Notes: generated by a model from the letters alone, not told the origin. A DNA stretch of 64,000 nt from Pseudomonas wuhanensis (GCF_030687395.1 NZ_CP117430.1:2852001-2916000); one strand, 5' to 3'. Positions 51,334 through 60,970 are shown, counted from the stretch's first letter. Made by a program: numbers and translations.

Positions 51334-52077
51334 ATGACGACCCACAGAAAACCAATACGCGTGATGCTGATCGATTGTCGTCCCCTCGTTCTCATGGGCC
51401 TTCAAGATTTGATCAATGCCAGGAAGCCTCAGATGGAAGTGAGTGGCCAGGCCACCACCTATACCAATGCGCTGGATCTTGCCGATCAGTTGCGTCCCAA
51501 TGTGATTTTTTTCAGTTTTTTTCCAGATGCGCTGAACCCGCTGGAGGTCGTCGCGGAACTCACCCGCAATGCAGAAATGAAATTGCTGGTGCTCAAGGGC
51601 CTGTACGAAACCGTTCCCGTTGCCCAGGCAATAGAGGCGGGCGCACGCGGCATCGTGCTGGCGGAAGACCCGACGGAATCGATCATCCAGGCCATCATCA
51701 CGGTCCACCACCGCGACACCGGACTGGATAGAGCCTGGGCCGGCGGGCTGTCCGGCTATTCCGCGAGCGGGCATATTCACTTGAAAGGCAATCTGGAGCA
51801 GGCGAAACAGGCGCGGCTGACGCTGCGCGAGAGGGAACTGATTCGTGCCATCGTGGGGGATCCGTCCGCCAAATACATGTGCATAGCCGGGCGCCTGGGC
51901 ATCAGCGAACACACCGTGCACAACCACCTCAGCAACATCTATCAAAAGCTTAATCTCATCAATCGCATTGACCTGCTGATGTATGCGCTCAAGCACGGGC
52001 TCACCAACAACGAAAAACCACCAGAGTCCGCTTGGGTAGAACTGGATTTGGCTTCACGTCGAAACAAGAGGGTCTAA
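51334..52077 (+). CDS. LuxR/NarL-type regulator with degenerate receiver domain
   Basis: A 247-residue protein with response-regulator layout: receiver-like domain (about 8-125) and a C-terminal LuxR/GerE helix-turn-helix (about 175-237; LTLRERELIRAIV, then ISEHTVHNHLSNIYQKL). In the receiver, the stretch that normally carries the phospho-acceptor Asp reads VIFFSFFPD, with Ser61 at the expected position, and only one acidic residue (Asp14) remains of the usual acidic pocket. Phosphorylation by a histidine kinase is therefore unlikely, and no kinase gene is adjacent. ATG at 51334 follows AGGAA. It lies between the secretion operon and the substrate genes, so it probably regulates them. The last ~20 residues are a basic tail. 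Confidence 0.85.
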   Translation: MTTHRKPIRVMLIDCRPLVLMGLQDLINARKPQMEVSGQATTYTNALDLADQLRPNVIFFSFFPDALNPLEVVAELTRNAEMKLLVLKGLYETVPVAQAIEAGARGIVLAEDPTESIIQAIITVHHRDTGLDRAWAGGLSGYSASGHIHLKGNLEQAKQARLTLRERELIRAIVGDPSAKYMCIAGRLGISEHTVHNHLSNIYQKLNLINRIDLLMYALKHGLTNNEKPPESAWVELDLASRRNKRV

Positions 52078-52089
52078 CCGCACAAAACA

Positions 52090-52125
52090 ATGCGAGGGTG
52101 GCTTTCACCACCCTCGCATCCTTTT
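52090..52125. terminator. Terminator between LuxR-type gene and first repeat-protein gene
   Basis: A perfect 12-bp stem (ATGCGAGGGTGG / CCACCCTCGCAT, loop CTTTCA, 52090-52119) followed by CCTTTT on the plus strand and by a T-rich run on the minus strand. It can stop both convergent genes. A nearly identical hairpin closes the second repeat-protein gene. Confidence 0.88.
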
Positions 52126-52136
52126 ACGCGCGTTTC

Positions 52137-55100
52137 TCAGACGCTGCCAAAGACAATGTCACTACTCAGAAGATCGACCCCGACCAAGGTGATGGTCGTT
52201 GCTTGTCCGCCCGTTTCGGCAACCGTCACGATGCTGTCTGCGCCGGTGTTGTCGATCGATTGGACAACCGCGTTCTGGTCGCCGTTGAGCACCAGGGTGT
52301 CTCGCAGGTTTGCGTTCGCATCGAAGCCGGTGACCTGATACAGGTTCTCATCGACTGACAAATCGATGTTGAAGGCATCACGCTCACCGCCCGTGCCCAC
52401 CAGCGAGAAGTCGAAGAGGGCGCTGTCCAAGTCGTTGGCGAACAGGTTGGCGTCAAACGTACTCGTCGCCGAGTCCCCATCCTTGTCCGTCAGCGTCGCG
52501 TTGAACGTCAGCTGGACATCACTGGCCAGGCTCTCGGTCTCCTGAGTGAACTGGATCGTCGGGATCTTGATCTCGCCTCGGGCCATCGTGAGCTGAACAG
52601 CGTCGATCAGATTCGTGCCATCGCTCTCAATGAGGAAGGACACCTGTCCGCCTGCCTCCGGCGTCAGGGTGTTCACTTCGATGAGGTTCGAGAACGTGCC
52701 ATCCTCGTAGTAGGCCCTGTAGTACAGGTCCTCGGTCGCCGTGTCGTAACCTCCCACGGAGTTGTCGATGAAGACCCTCATACCCGTCAGCAGGCTCTCC
52801 GGATTGATGACGAAACTTTCGTCGTCAACGCCGATTGCCGCCAGGTCGTCTCCCTGGAACAGGTTATTGGCGACGCCGATGCCGGCCGTGCTGACGTTCA
52901 TGGCCGAGGGGTCAATGTACGAGGGCAGGGGGTCGGTTTGCAGCGTGGCTTCGGTCGGATCGGGTTCTCCGAGCCCAATGCCGGTCAGGATGTCCGAAGT
53001 GGACGCAAGCGCCTTCGCGGAAAAGAACACAACCTCCTCAGATGGCGAAGGAATAGTCGGTGGATCCTGCTCTGGAATCAACAAGGTGCGCACTGGATCC
53101 GGGCCTCCGGCCCCGAGCGCGCCATCGGCAGTGCTGAGCACGATCTCTGAACTGAAGCCCTGCACCAGATCCAGTGCATAGCGGCCATCGGCATAGGCGG
53201 TCAGCGTGTAGTCGACGCTGGTATCCGCGGTGGCGGCGTTGTTGTCGAAATCGCCGGTCAACGTCCCTGCGAATTGGTACGCGCCAGTGCCGTCCGGTGA
53301 GGGCGACTGCTCAGTGAGCGTGGCGGTCCCGGTGGTGGTCGTGTTGTCTGGCCTGACGAGGGTGAATTGGCTATTCACCGAGATATCCAGACCAGCCGCA
53401 CCCAACCCGTCGGCGCCGGCCGAATTGTCCCAGAACCCGAATTGCGGCAGGACGCTACCGGTGCCGATCAGGTTGCCGAATGCAAGTGACGGGCCGTCGT
53501 CCTTGAACACCAGGTTCTGCCCGATGTTGAGGGTCGCCTGGGCTCTATCGCCGTCCTTGTCAGTTGCGGTCCCTATCAGCGTCACCAGATTGTCCGCCGA
53601 CAGCGTCGTCGAATCATCGGGATTGGTGGCGTCGGGATGCACCACGGCGCGGATCTGATCGAGCGTGACGTCGCCGTTGGCGGCGACGCTGACCGTGAAC
53701 ACCAGCAGATTGGTCGTGGCCGTGCGGCCTTCGACCACGGTGCCGTTGAGCGACAGGTTGACCGCCTCACCGGTGGCCGTGTCGGTCAGCCCGGAGGCGC
53801 CTGCCACCACGCCCAGCGCATAGGTCTGGGTACCCGCACCGTCAGCGCCAAACGCCGAAGTGAAGTTGGCGGTAAAGCTCTCGGTATCGTCAGTCGCCAG
53901 GAATGTTTCATCCACCGTCAGCGTTGGTTCCGCACCGGTGGTGCTGATGCTGGGCCCGTCGTCCTTGAACACCAGGTTCTGCCCGATATTGAGCGTGGCC
54001 TGGGCGCTGTCGCCGTCCTTGTCGGTGATGGTCGCCGTGAGGGTCACCAGCTCGTCGGAGCTCAGGCTCGTCGAATCATCCGGATTGGTGGGATCGGGAT
54101 GCACCACGGCGCGCTGCTGGTCGAGGGTGACGTCACCGTTGGCGGCGACGCTGACCGTGAACACCAGCAGGTTGGTGGTGGCCGTGCGGCCTTCGACCAC
54201 GGTGCCGTTGAGCGACAGGTTGACCGCCTCACCGGTGGCCGTGTCGGTCAGCCCGGAGGCGCCTGCCACCACGCCCAGCGCATAGGTCTGGGTACCCGCA
54301 CCGTCAGCGCCAAACGCCGAAGTGAAGTTGGCGGTAAAGCTCTCGGTATCGTCAGTCGCCAGGAATGTTTCATCCACCGTCAGCGTTGGTTCCGCACCGG
54401 TGGTGCTGATGCTGGGCCCGTCGTCCTTGAACACCAGGTTCTGCCCGATATTGAGCGTGGCCTGGGCGCTGTCGCCGTCCTTGTCGGTGATGGTCGCCGT
54501 GAGGGTCACCAGCTCGTCGGAGCTCAGGCTGGTCGAATCATCGGGATTGGTGGGGTCGGGATGCACCACGGCGCGCTGCTGGTCGAGGGTGACGTCACCG
54601 TTGGCGGCGACGCTGACCGTGAACACCAGCAGATTGGTCGTGGCCGTGCGGCCTTCGACTACCGCGCCGTTGAGCGACAGGTTGACCGCTTCACCGGTGG
54701 CCGTATCGGTCAGCCCGGAAGCTCCTGCCACCACGCCCAGCGCATAGGTTTGGGTACCCGCACCGTCAGCGCCAAACGCCGAAGTGAAGTTGGCGGTAAA
54801 GCTCTCGGTATCGTCAGTCGCCAGGAATGTTTCATCCACCGTCAGCGTTGGTTCCGCACCGGTGGTGCTGATGCTGGGCCCGTCGTCCTTGAACACCAGG
54901 TTCTGCCCGATGTTGAGGGTGGCCTGGGCGCTGTCGCCGTCCTTGTCGGTGATGGTCGCCGTGAGGGTCACCAGCTCGTCGGAGCTCAGGCTCGTCGAAT
55001 CATCGGGATTGGTGGGGTCGGGATGCACCACGGCGCGCTGCTGGTCGAGCGTGACGTCACCATTGGCGGCGACGCTGACCGTGAACACCAGCAGATTGGT

Positions 55101-57698
55101 CGTGGCCGTGCGGCCTTCGACTACCGCGCCGTTGAGCGACAGGTTGACCGCTTCACCGGTGGCCGTATCGGTCAGCCCGGAAGCTCCTGCCACCACGCCC
55201 AGCGCATAGGTTTGGGTACCCGCACCGTCAGCGCCAAACGCCGAAGTGAAGTTGGCGGTAAAGCTCTCGGTATCGTCAGTCGCCAGGAATGTTTCATCCA
55301 CCGTCAGCGTTGGTTCCGCACCGGTGGTGCTGATGCTGGGCCCGTCGTCCTTGAACACCAGGTTCTGCCCGATGTTGAGGGTGGCCTGGGCGCTGTCGCC
55401 GTCCTTGTCGGTGATGGTCGCCGTGAGGGTCACCAGCTCGTCGGAGCTCAGGCTCGTCGAATCATCGGGATTGGTGGGATCGGGATGCACCACGGCGCGC
55501 TGCTGGTCGAGCGTGACGTCACCGTTGGCGGCGACGCTGACCGTGAACACCAGCAGGTTGGTGGTGGCCGTGCGGCCTTCGACTACCGCGCCGTTAAGCG
55601 ACAGGTTGACCGCTTCACCGGTGGCCGTATCGGTCAGCCCGGAGGCGCCTGCCACCACGCCCAGCGCATAGGTCTGGGTACCCGCACCGTCAGCGCCAAA
55701 CGCCGAAGTGAAGTTGGCGGTAAAGCTCTGGGTATCGTCAGTCGCCAGGAATGTTTCGTCGACCGTCAGCGTCGGTTCCTCGCCGGTGGTGCTGATGCTG
55801 GGTCCGTCATCCTTGAACACCAGGTTCTGCCCGATGTTGAGGGTGGCCTGGGCGCTGTCGCCGTCCTTGTCGGTGATGGTCGCTGTGAGGGTCACCAGCT
55901 CGTCGGAGCTCAGGCTGGTCGAATCATCCGGATTGGTGGGGTCGGGATGCACCACGGCGCGCTGCTGGTCGAGCGTGACGTCACCATTGGCGGCGACGCT
56001 GACCGTGAACACCAGCAGGTTGGTGGTGGCCGTCCGTCCTTCGACTACCGCGCCGTTGAGCGACAGATTCACTGCCTCACCGGTGGCCGTATCCGTCAGC
56101 CCGGAAGCTCCCGGCACCAGGCCCAGCGCATAGGTCTGGGTACCCGCACCGTCAGCGCCAAACGCCGAAGTGAAGTTGGCGGTAAAGCTCTGGGTATCGT
56201 CAGTCGCCAGGAATGTTTCGTCGACCGTCAGCGTCGGTTCCGTGCCGGTGGCGCTGATGCTTGGCCCGTCATCCTCGAAGATCATTTTGGAGCCGATTTC
56301 GGCGATCGAAGTAGAGGCTTTGCGCAGTGTGAAGCCGCCGATATCAAAATCGGCGTGGTCATTGCCTCTGGCGTCGAGGGCCGCTCCGTTCTCGACGAGC
56401 ACGCGGTTGTGGTCCGCGCTTGTGGTGTATTCAATCTGGTAGCCGGCCAAAACGCCGGTGATGGTTGCAACCCCATTGGCGAAGCTGATGCCAATGGTCG
56501 GATCATTCACCGATCCGTCTGAATTCTCGATCACCAGCCCGGTGCTGATGTTGATGACGCGAATGTTGGTGATGGCAACCGGCGTATCACCGGCATAGCC
56601 ATTGACGAAATTCACGCCAGGTTCAGCAGCGGTGCTGAATGCGCTGACTTTTACGACAGCACTCTTGCCGCTTTGCAGCTGCACGACGTCAAAGCTGGCC
56701 GACTTCGTGTTGAAGACGTTGGTAAAGTCGATGTTGGACTCAACGTCTGCTTCGTTCTGATCCAGGTTGGGAATGGTTACGTTCTGCCTGGCACCGGTGA
56801 CGAACGAAAAGCGGATGCCTTCCTGTTCCGTAATCATCTGGCTGTTGGTGCCAATGGTGGTCGGGCCACCCCCTTGGCTGGTATTAATCCTGTCGCCAGT
56901 GTTTATGTTGGCGCCGCTTGACTGGTCAGCGGGGTCTTTGCCGGTGGCGATGATGGTGGGATCGGTGATCCGCACGATACCATCGACCGTTTCAGTGGCC
57001 GGGTTCAATTTCGTGAACATCAGGAACAGGTTCTGCCCGGAGGGCGCACCGGCCAGACTGAATCCCAGGTCCTGACTGACGCCGATGAAAACCTTATCCA
57101 GCAGATTGAGCGAATCATCGGGGTTCGTCGCATCCGGATGCTTGAGCGGTTGGTACTCCACGGTCCAGATTTTGCCGCCCGAGACCGGCGATCCGGTTTC
57201 TTCAATATAGGCAGCGAACACGATCGCGCCATCTGCGGCGCCGGCTCGGCCCACAAGGATGTTGTTGTTACTCGTATCCGTATAGAGAAGGATGCTGGTG
57301 CCATCGAGGGTATCCAGTCCGCTGTCCACGCCATCGAGCGGTGCACCGGCGCTGTCGACGAAGCGGATATCGGTAACGCCGGACGGGTCGGTGAGGGTGA
57401 ACGCATTGCTGCCCGTATCACCCACGGCACCGCTATAGCCACTCAAGGCTGCACCCGTTGCGGTACCGGCGCCAAGTGCGGTTAAACGGTCGGAGAAGGC
57501 CGAGGGCAGGGATGCCACCAGAATGTCGTTGTCGTCAGCGTCCCCGGCAGGGATTGGTGTGGCAGTGCTGTTCTGCAAGCCGGCCGTTTCGTCCAGCGAA
57601 ACGTCCTCACCGGGTACCACGACGCTCAGAGCATTGAGGGTCGGAATGAATAGAGGGGGATTGTTCGTAAGGGATGAGTTTTGCTCGCGAATAGCCAT
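52137..57698 (-). CDS. Giant DUF5801-type repeat protein, putative type I secretion substrate (1853 aa)
   Basis: An acidic, Asp/Thr/Gly-rich protein with no signal peptide, as expected for a type I substrate. The N-terminal ~470 residues (VSLDETAGLQ near 33) are followed by six near-identical 154-residue units (about residues 477-1400), each opening with DDGPSIS and carrying FTANFTSAFGADGAGTQTYA and ATITDKDGDSAQATL. A unique region and a C-terminal ~100 residues (LVGTGGERDAFN, then TLVGVDLLSSDIVFGS) complete it. The last segment is shared with the paralogue at 57978-60731 and is the likely secretion signal. Classic GGxGxDxxx nonapeptides are absent. It is probably exported by the ABC-HlyD-TolC system at 46-51 kb and could be an adhesin or surface protein; that role is inferred. 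ATG at 57698 follows AGGAG. Confidence 0.85.
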   Translation of the reverse strand: MAIREQNSSLTNNPPLFIPTLNALSVVVPGEDVSLDETAGLQNSTATPIPAGDADDNDILVASLPSAFSDRLTALGAGTATGAALSGYSGAVGDTGSNAFTLTDPSGVTDIRFVDSAGAPLDGVDSGLDTLDGTSILLYTDTSNNNILVGRAGAADGAIVFAAYIEETGSPVSGGKIWTVEYQPLKHPDATNPDDSLNLLDKVFIGVSQDLGFSLAGAPSGQNLFLMFTKLNPATETVDGIVRITDPTIIATGKDPADQSSGANINTGDRINTSQGGGPTTIGTNSQMITEQEGIRFSFVTGARQNVTIPNLDQNEADVESNIDFTNVFNTKSASFDVVQLQSGKSAVVKVSAFSTAAEPGVNFVNGYAGDTPVAITNIRVINISTGLVIENSDGSVNDPTIGISFANGVATITGVLAGYQIEYTTSADHNRVLVENGAALDARGNDHADFDIGGFTLRKASTSIAEIGSKMIFEDDGPSISATGTEPTLTVDETFLATDDTQSFTANFTSAFGADGAGTQTYALGLVPGASGLTDTATGEAVNLSLNGAVVEGRTATTNLLVFTVSVAANGDVTLDQQRAVVHPDPTNPDDSTSLSSDELVTLTATITDKDGDSAQATLNIGQNLVFKDDGPSISTTGEEPTLTVDETFLATDDTQSFTANFTSAFGADGAGTQTYALGVVAGASGLTDTATGEAVNLSLNGAVVEGRTATTNLLVFTVSVAANGDVTLDQQRAVVHPDPTNPDDSTSLSSDELVTLTATITDKDGDSAQATLNIGQNLVFKDDGPSISTTGAEPTLTVDETFLATDDTESFTANFTSAFGADGAGTQTYALGVVAGASGLTDTATGEAVNLSLNGAVVEGRTATTNLLVFTVSVAANGDVTLDQQRAVVHPDPTNPDDSTSLSSDELVTLTATITDKDGDSAQATLNIGQNLVFKDDGPSISTTGAEPTLTVDETFLATDDTESFTANFTSAFGADGAGTQTYALGVVAGASGLTDTATGEAVNLSLNGAVVEGRTATTNLLVFTVSVAANGDVTLDQQRAVVHPDPTNPDDSTSLSSDELVTLTATITDKDGDSAQATLNIGQNLVFKDDGPSISTTGAEPTLTVDETFLATDDTESFTANFTSAFGADGAGTQTYALGVVAGASGLTDTATGEAVNLSLNGTVVEGRTATTNLLVFTVSVAANGDVTLDQQRAVVHPDPTNPDDSTSLSSDELVTLTATITDKDGDSAQATLNIGQNLVFKDDGPSISTTGAEPTLTVDETFLATDDTESFTANFTSAFGADGAGTQTYALGVVAGASGLTDTATGEAVNLSLNGTVVEGRTATTNLLVFTVSVAANGDVTLDQIRAVVHPDATNPDDSTTLSADNLVTLIGTATDKDGDRAQATLNIGQNLVFKDDGPSLAFGNLIGTGSVLPQFGFWDNSAGADGLGAAGLDISVNSQFTLVRPDNTTTTGTATLTEQSPSPDGTGAYQFAGTLTGDFDNNAATADTSVDYTLTAYADGRYALDLVQGFSSEIVLSTADGALGAGGPDPVRTLLIPEQDPPTIPSPSEEVVFFSAKALASTSDILTGIGLGEPDPTEATLQTDPLPSYIDPSAMNVSTAGIGVANNLFQGDDLAAIGVDDESFVINPESLLTGMRVFIDNSVGGYDTATEDLYYRAYYEDGTFSNLIEVNTLTPEAGGQVSFLIESDGTNLIDAVQLTMARGEIKIPTIQFTQETESLASDVQLTFNATLTDKDGDSATSTFDANLFANDLDSALFDFSLVGTGGERDAFNIDLSVDENLYQVTGFDANANLRDTLVLNGDQNAVVQSIDNTGADSIVTVAETGGQATTITLVGVDLLSSDIVFGSV
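53498..56269. repeat. Six tandem 462-bp coding repeats
   Basis: Six head-to-tail copies of a 462-bp (154-codon) unit inside the first repeat-protein gene. They are nearly identical in DNA, including synonymous positions, which points to recent expansion or homogenisation. Small differences occur, such as TES or TQS after FLATDD and GTV or GAV after SLN. Boundaries are set by the DDGPS motif and are accurate to a few bases. Confidence 0.9.
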
Positions 57699-57819
57699 GA
57701 TGTACTCCTGAGCAATTGCAGGTCATCAAGGCCAGGCCATTGACCTTTACCACTTATCAAGGCCTGACCATTTACCTGTTCAACTATGACTAAGCACCGG
57801 GGATTGCGCATCAGCCGAT

Positions 57820-57840
57820 ACTCCCAAGCGGGGTGGGAGT
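57820..57840. promoter_or_regulatory. 21-bp palindrome, candidate operator of the first repeat-protein gene
   Basis: ACTCCCA-N7-TGGGAGT, 122 bp upstream of the ATG. The flanks extend the symmetry (GCCGAT left, TTCGGC right), giving 13-bp arms with one mismatch. The same palindrome and the neighbouring bases TTGCGCATC occur before the second repeat-protein gene. No T-run follows it, so it is more likely a protein-binding site than a terminator. Confidence 0.55.
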
Positions 57841-57923
57841 TTCGGCCTAGTCGTTCTCGTAGGTGGTCTGCCGCAGGGTGCCCAGGTTGATGCGAGCGTG
57901 CGGATCGCCTGTTGGAACTGCAA

Positions 57924-57957
57924 AAAAATGCGAGGGAGGCTTGTGCCACCCTCGCAT
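57924..57957 (-). terminator. Terminator after the second repeat-protein gene
   Basis: On the minus strand a hairpin (ATGCGAGGGTGGC / GCCTCCCTCGCAT, one mismatch, 4-nt loop) is followed by seven T residues. It is nearly identical to the hairpin at 52090-52119. Confidence 0.88.
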
Positions 57958-57977
57958 CCTTTTACGCGCGCGACGCC

Positions 57978-60731
57978 TCAGGCGCTGCCAAAAACAATGT
58001 CGCTACTCAGAAGATCAACCCCGACCAAGGTGATGGTCGTGACATCTCCGCCCGTTTCGGTAACCGACACGACGCTGTCTGCGCCGCTGGTGTCGATCTG
58101 GACAGCGGCGTTCTGGTCGCCGTTGAGCACCAGGGTGTCTCGCAGGTTTGCGCCCGCATCGAAACCGGTGACCTGGTACTGGTCCTCATCGAATGACAAA
58201 TCGACGTTGAAGGCATCACGCTCACCGCCCGTACCCACCAGCGTGTAGTCGAAGGTGCCGGTCAAGTCGTTGGCGAACAGGTTGGCGTCAAACGTACTCG
58301 TCGCCGAGTCCCCATCCCTGTCCGTCACCGTCGCGTTGAACGTCAGCTGGATATCACTGGCCAGGCTTTCGGTCTCCTGAATGAACTGGATCACCGGGAT
58401 CTTGATCGTGCCCAGGCCCATCGTGAGCTGAACAGCGTCGATCAGCGTCGCGTCCGCCTTCTCGATGACGAAGGACGTCTGTCCTCCGGCCTCCGAGGTC
58501 AGATCAGCGGCAAGAACCTTCGTCGGCGAACCCGAAGTGGTGCCGTCCGCGTAGAAGATCGTGTAATACAGCTCTTCCGTTGCCGGGTTGTACCCCTGCA
58601 CCGAGTTGTCGATGAACACTTTCATGCTCGACAACAAGGACTCGGGGTTGATGACGAAACTCTCATCACCCACGGATTTGGAGTCATTGGGGTCAGCGTC
58701 ATTGATGCCTGGTATTGTGTTTCCATCCAGGTTGTTGTTGCCAATACCAATGCCGGACGTGCTGACGTTCATGTTCGCGGTGCCGAGGAATGCAAAGCCG
58801 CCGGCTTCTACCTGCGCTTCGGTGAGGTCGGGCGCTCCCAGCCCGATGGCGGAAAAGATGTCGCTTGAGGAAGTGGTTGCGTTAACACCAAAAAAGACAA
58901 TCTCCTCAGATGGCGAAGGAATCGTCGGCGGATCCTGCTCTGGAATCAACAATGTGCGCACTGGATCCGGGCCGCCGGCACCGAGCGAGCCGTCGGCACT
59001 GCTGAGCACGACCGTAGAACTGAAACCTTGCACCAGATCCAGTACATAGCTGCCATCGGCATAGGCGCTCAACGTGTAGTCGATGGTGGTATCCGCCGTG
59101 GCGGCGTTGTTGTCGAAATCGGCGGTCAACGTCCCGGCGAATTGGTACGCGCCGTTGCCGTCCGGTGAGGGCGACTGCTCGGTGAGTGTGGCGGTCCCGG
59201 TCGTGGTGGTGTTGTCTGGCCTTACGAGGGTGAACGGGTTATTCACCGAGATATCCAGACCGTTCGCATCCAGCCCGTCGGCGCCAGCCGAATGACTCCA
59301 ATACCCGGTTTGTGGCAGGACGCTACCGGTGCCGATCAGGTTGCCAAAGGCGAGTGCAGGGCCGTCATCTTCGAAGATCATCCTGGAGCCGATTTCGGCG
59401 GTTGTAACAGCGGTTTGGAGCAGCGTGAAACCACCGATATCAAAATCGGCGTGGGTATTGCCCCTTGCGTTGAGGGCTGCTCCGTTCTCGACGAGCACGC
59501 GATTGTGATTATCTGTTGTGGTGTATTCAATCTGGTAGCCGGCTTTAACGCCGGTGATGGTTGCAATCCCATTAGCATCAAAGCTGATGGTAATGGCCGG
59601 ATCATTCTCCGGTCCGGCTGAATTCTCGATCACCTGCCCGGTGCTGATGTTGATGACGCGAACATTGGTGATGGCAACCGGCGTATCGTTCGTATAGCCG
59701 TCGATGAAATTCACGCCAGGCTCAGCAGTGGTGTTGAATGCGCTGATTTTTACGACGGCACTCTTGCCGCTTTGCAACTGCACGACGTCGAAACTGGCCT
59801 TCTTCGCATTGACGACGTCGGTAAAGTCGATGTTGGCTTCAACATCTGCTTCGTTCTGATCCAGGTTGGGAATGGTCACATCCTGCCTGGCACCGGTGAC
59901 GAACGAATAACGAATGCCCTCCTGTTCCGTAATCATCTGGCTGTTGGTGCCAAAGGTGGTCGGGCCAGCCGCCTGGCTGGTATTGATCGTGTCGCCGGTC
60001 GTTATATTGACACCCGTTGACTGATTCGCTGGATCCTTGCCGGTGGCGATGATGGTGGGATCCGTGATCCGCAAGACACCACCGACGTCGACAACTGTCG
60101 GGTTCGCCGTCGTGAACATCAGGAAGAGGTTCTGACCGGAGGGCGCATTGGCCAGACTGAATTCCAGGTCCTGACTGGTTCCGACGAATACCTTATTCAG
60201 CAGATTGAGCGAATCATCGGCGTTCGTAGCATCTGGATGCTTGAGCGGTTGGTACTCCACGGTCCAGATCTTGCCGCCGGTGGCCGGCGATCCGGTTTCT
60301 TCGATATAGGCCGCGAACACGATCGCGCCGGTTGCGCTTCCGGCTCGGCCCAGAAGGATGTTGTTGTTCGTGTCCGTATAGAGAAGGATGCTGGTGCCAT
60401 CGAGGGTGTCCAGTCCGCTGTCCAGGCCATTGAGGGGGGCGCCAGCGCTGTCGACGAAGCTGATATCGGTAATGCTGGCTCCGGGGTCAGGGGTGATGGT
60501 GAAGGCATCGCTGCCCGTGTTGCCCGCGGCACCGGTATAGCCACTCAAGGCTGCACCTGTTGCGGTACCTGCGCCCAGTGCGGTCAAACGGGTAGCGAAG
60601 GCCGAGGGCAGGGAGGCCACCAGAATGTCGTTGTCGTCAGCGTCTCCCGCTGGGGATGGCGTGGCGGTGGCGTTCTGCAATCCGGCCGTTTCGTCCAGCG
60701 AAACGTTCACGCCGGTGATTCCAATAGCCAT
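57978..60731 (-). CDS. DUF5801-type repeat protein, putative type I secretion substrate (917 aa), paralogue of the 1853-aa protein
   Basis: This paralogue of the upstream giant protein begins with GVNVSLDETAGLQN and shares the whole N-terminal region and the C-terminal ~300 residues with it (LVGTGGERDAFNVDL, TLVGVDLLSSDIVFGS). It lacks the six tandem 154-residue units, so it resembles the flanking parts of the larger protein joined directly. No signal peptide is seen, and the C-terminus fits a type I export signal. ATG at 60731 follows GGGAG at 7 nt; an in-frame TTG at 60749 is less likely. The upstream palindrome and downstream terminator closely match those of the larger gene, so the gene was probably duplicated with its control regions. 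Function unknown; surface or adhesin role possible. Confidence 0.83.
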   Translation of the reverse strand: MAIGITGVNVSLDETAGLQNATATPSPAGDADDNDILVASLPSAFATRLTALGAGTATGAALSGYTGAAGNTGSDAFTITPDPGASITDISFVDSAGAPLNGLDSGLDTLDGTSILLYTDTNNNILLGRAGSATGAIVFAAYIEETGSPATGGKIWTVEYQPLKHPDATNADDSLNLLNKVFVGTSQDLEFSLANAPSGQNLFLMFTTANPTVVDVGGVLRITDPTIIATGKDPANQSTGVNITTGDTINTSQAAGPTTFGTNSQMITEQEGIRYSFVTGARQDVTIPNLDQNEADVEANIDFTDVVNAKKASFDVVQLQSGKSAVVKISAFNTTAEPGVNFIDGYTNDTPVAITNVRVINISTGQVIENSAGPENDPAITISFDANGIATITGVKAGYQIEYTTTDNHNRVLVENGAALNARGNTHADFDIGGFTLLQTAVTTAEIGSRMIFEDDGPALAFGNLIGTGSVLPQTGYWSHSAGADGLDANGLDISVNNPFTLVRPDNTTTTGTATLTEQSPSPDGNGAYQFAGTLTADFDNNAATADTTIDYTLSAYADGSYVLDLVQGFSSTVVLSSADGSLGAGGPDPVRTLLIPEQDPPTIPSPSEEIVFFGVNATTSSSDIFSAIGLGAPDLTEAQVEAGGFAFLGTANMNVSTSGIGIGNNNLDGNTIPGINDADPNDSKSVGDESFVINPESLLSSMKVFIDNSVQGYNPATEELYYTIFYADGTTSGSPTKVLAADLTSEAGGQTSFVIEKADATLIDAVQLTMGLGTIKIPVIQFIQETESLASDIQLTFNATVTDRDGDSATSTFDANLFANDLTGTFDYTLVGTGGERDAFNVDLSFDEDQYQVTGFDAGANLRDTLVLNGDQNAAVQIDTSGADSVVSVTETGGDVTTITLVGVDLLSSDIVFGSA

Positions 60732-60824
60732 GATTTTTCTCCCGAGCAATTGCGGTCATCGAGGCCTGACCGTTGACCATTGCCCGAACTATGGGCATGG
60801 GCCGGGTATTGCGCATCGGCCGAT

Positions 60825-60845
60825 ACTCCCAAGCGGAATGGGAGT
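60825..60845. promoter_or_regulatory. 21-bp palindrome, candidate operator of the second repeat-protein gene
   Basis: ACTCCCA-N7-TGGGAGT, 94 bp upstream of the ATG at 60731. It is the second copy of the motif seen before the 1853-residue protein, including the adjacent TTGCGCATC and CCGAT bases. The spacer differs in its last two bases (AGCGGAA here, AGCGGGG there). Confidence 0.55.
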
Positions 60846-60970
60846 TTCAGGCTACTTGGATGGGGGAACAGCACGAGGGCGTGAAGGAATGGTGCCGCCT
60901 ATTCCGTTTGTGAATGAGGACATGCCGCAAGGCTCGTCCGGCCTTGGCTTAGGGACCGCAGTGGCCCAAT

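Noticed and set aside
53637..56522. Plus-strand frame of 961 codons with internal repeats
   Set aside because: It mirrors the six coding repeats of the minus-strand secreted protein. The minus-strand frame has the DUF5801-type motifs, a ribosome-binding site and a terminator.
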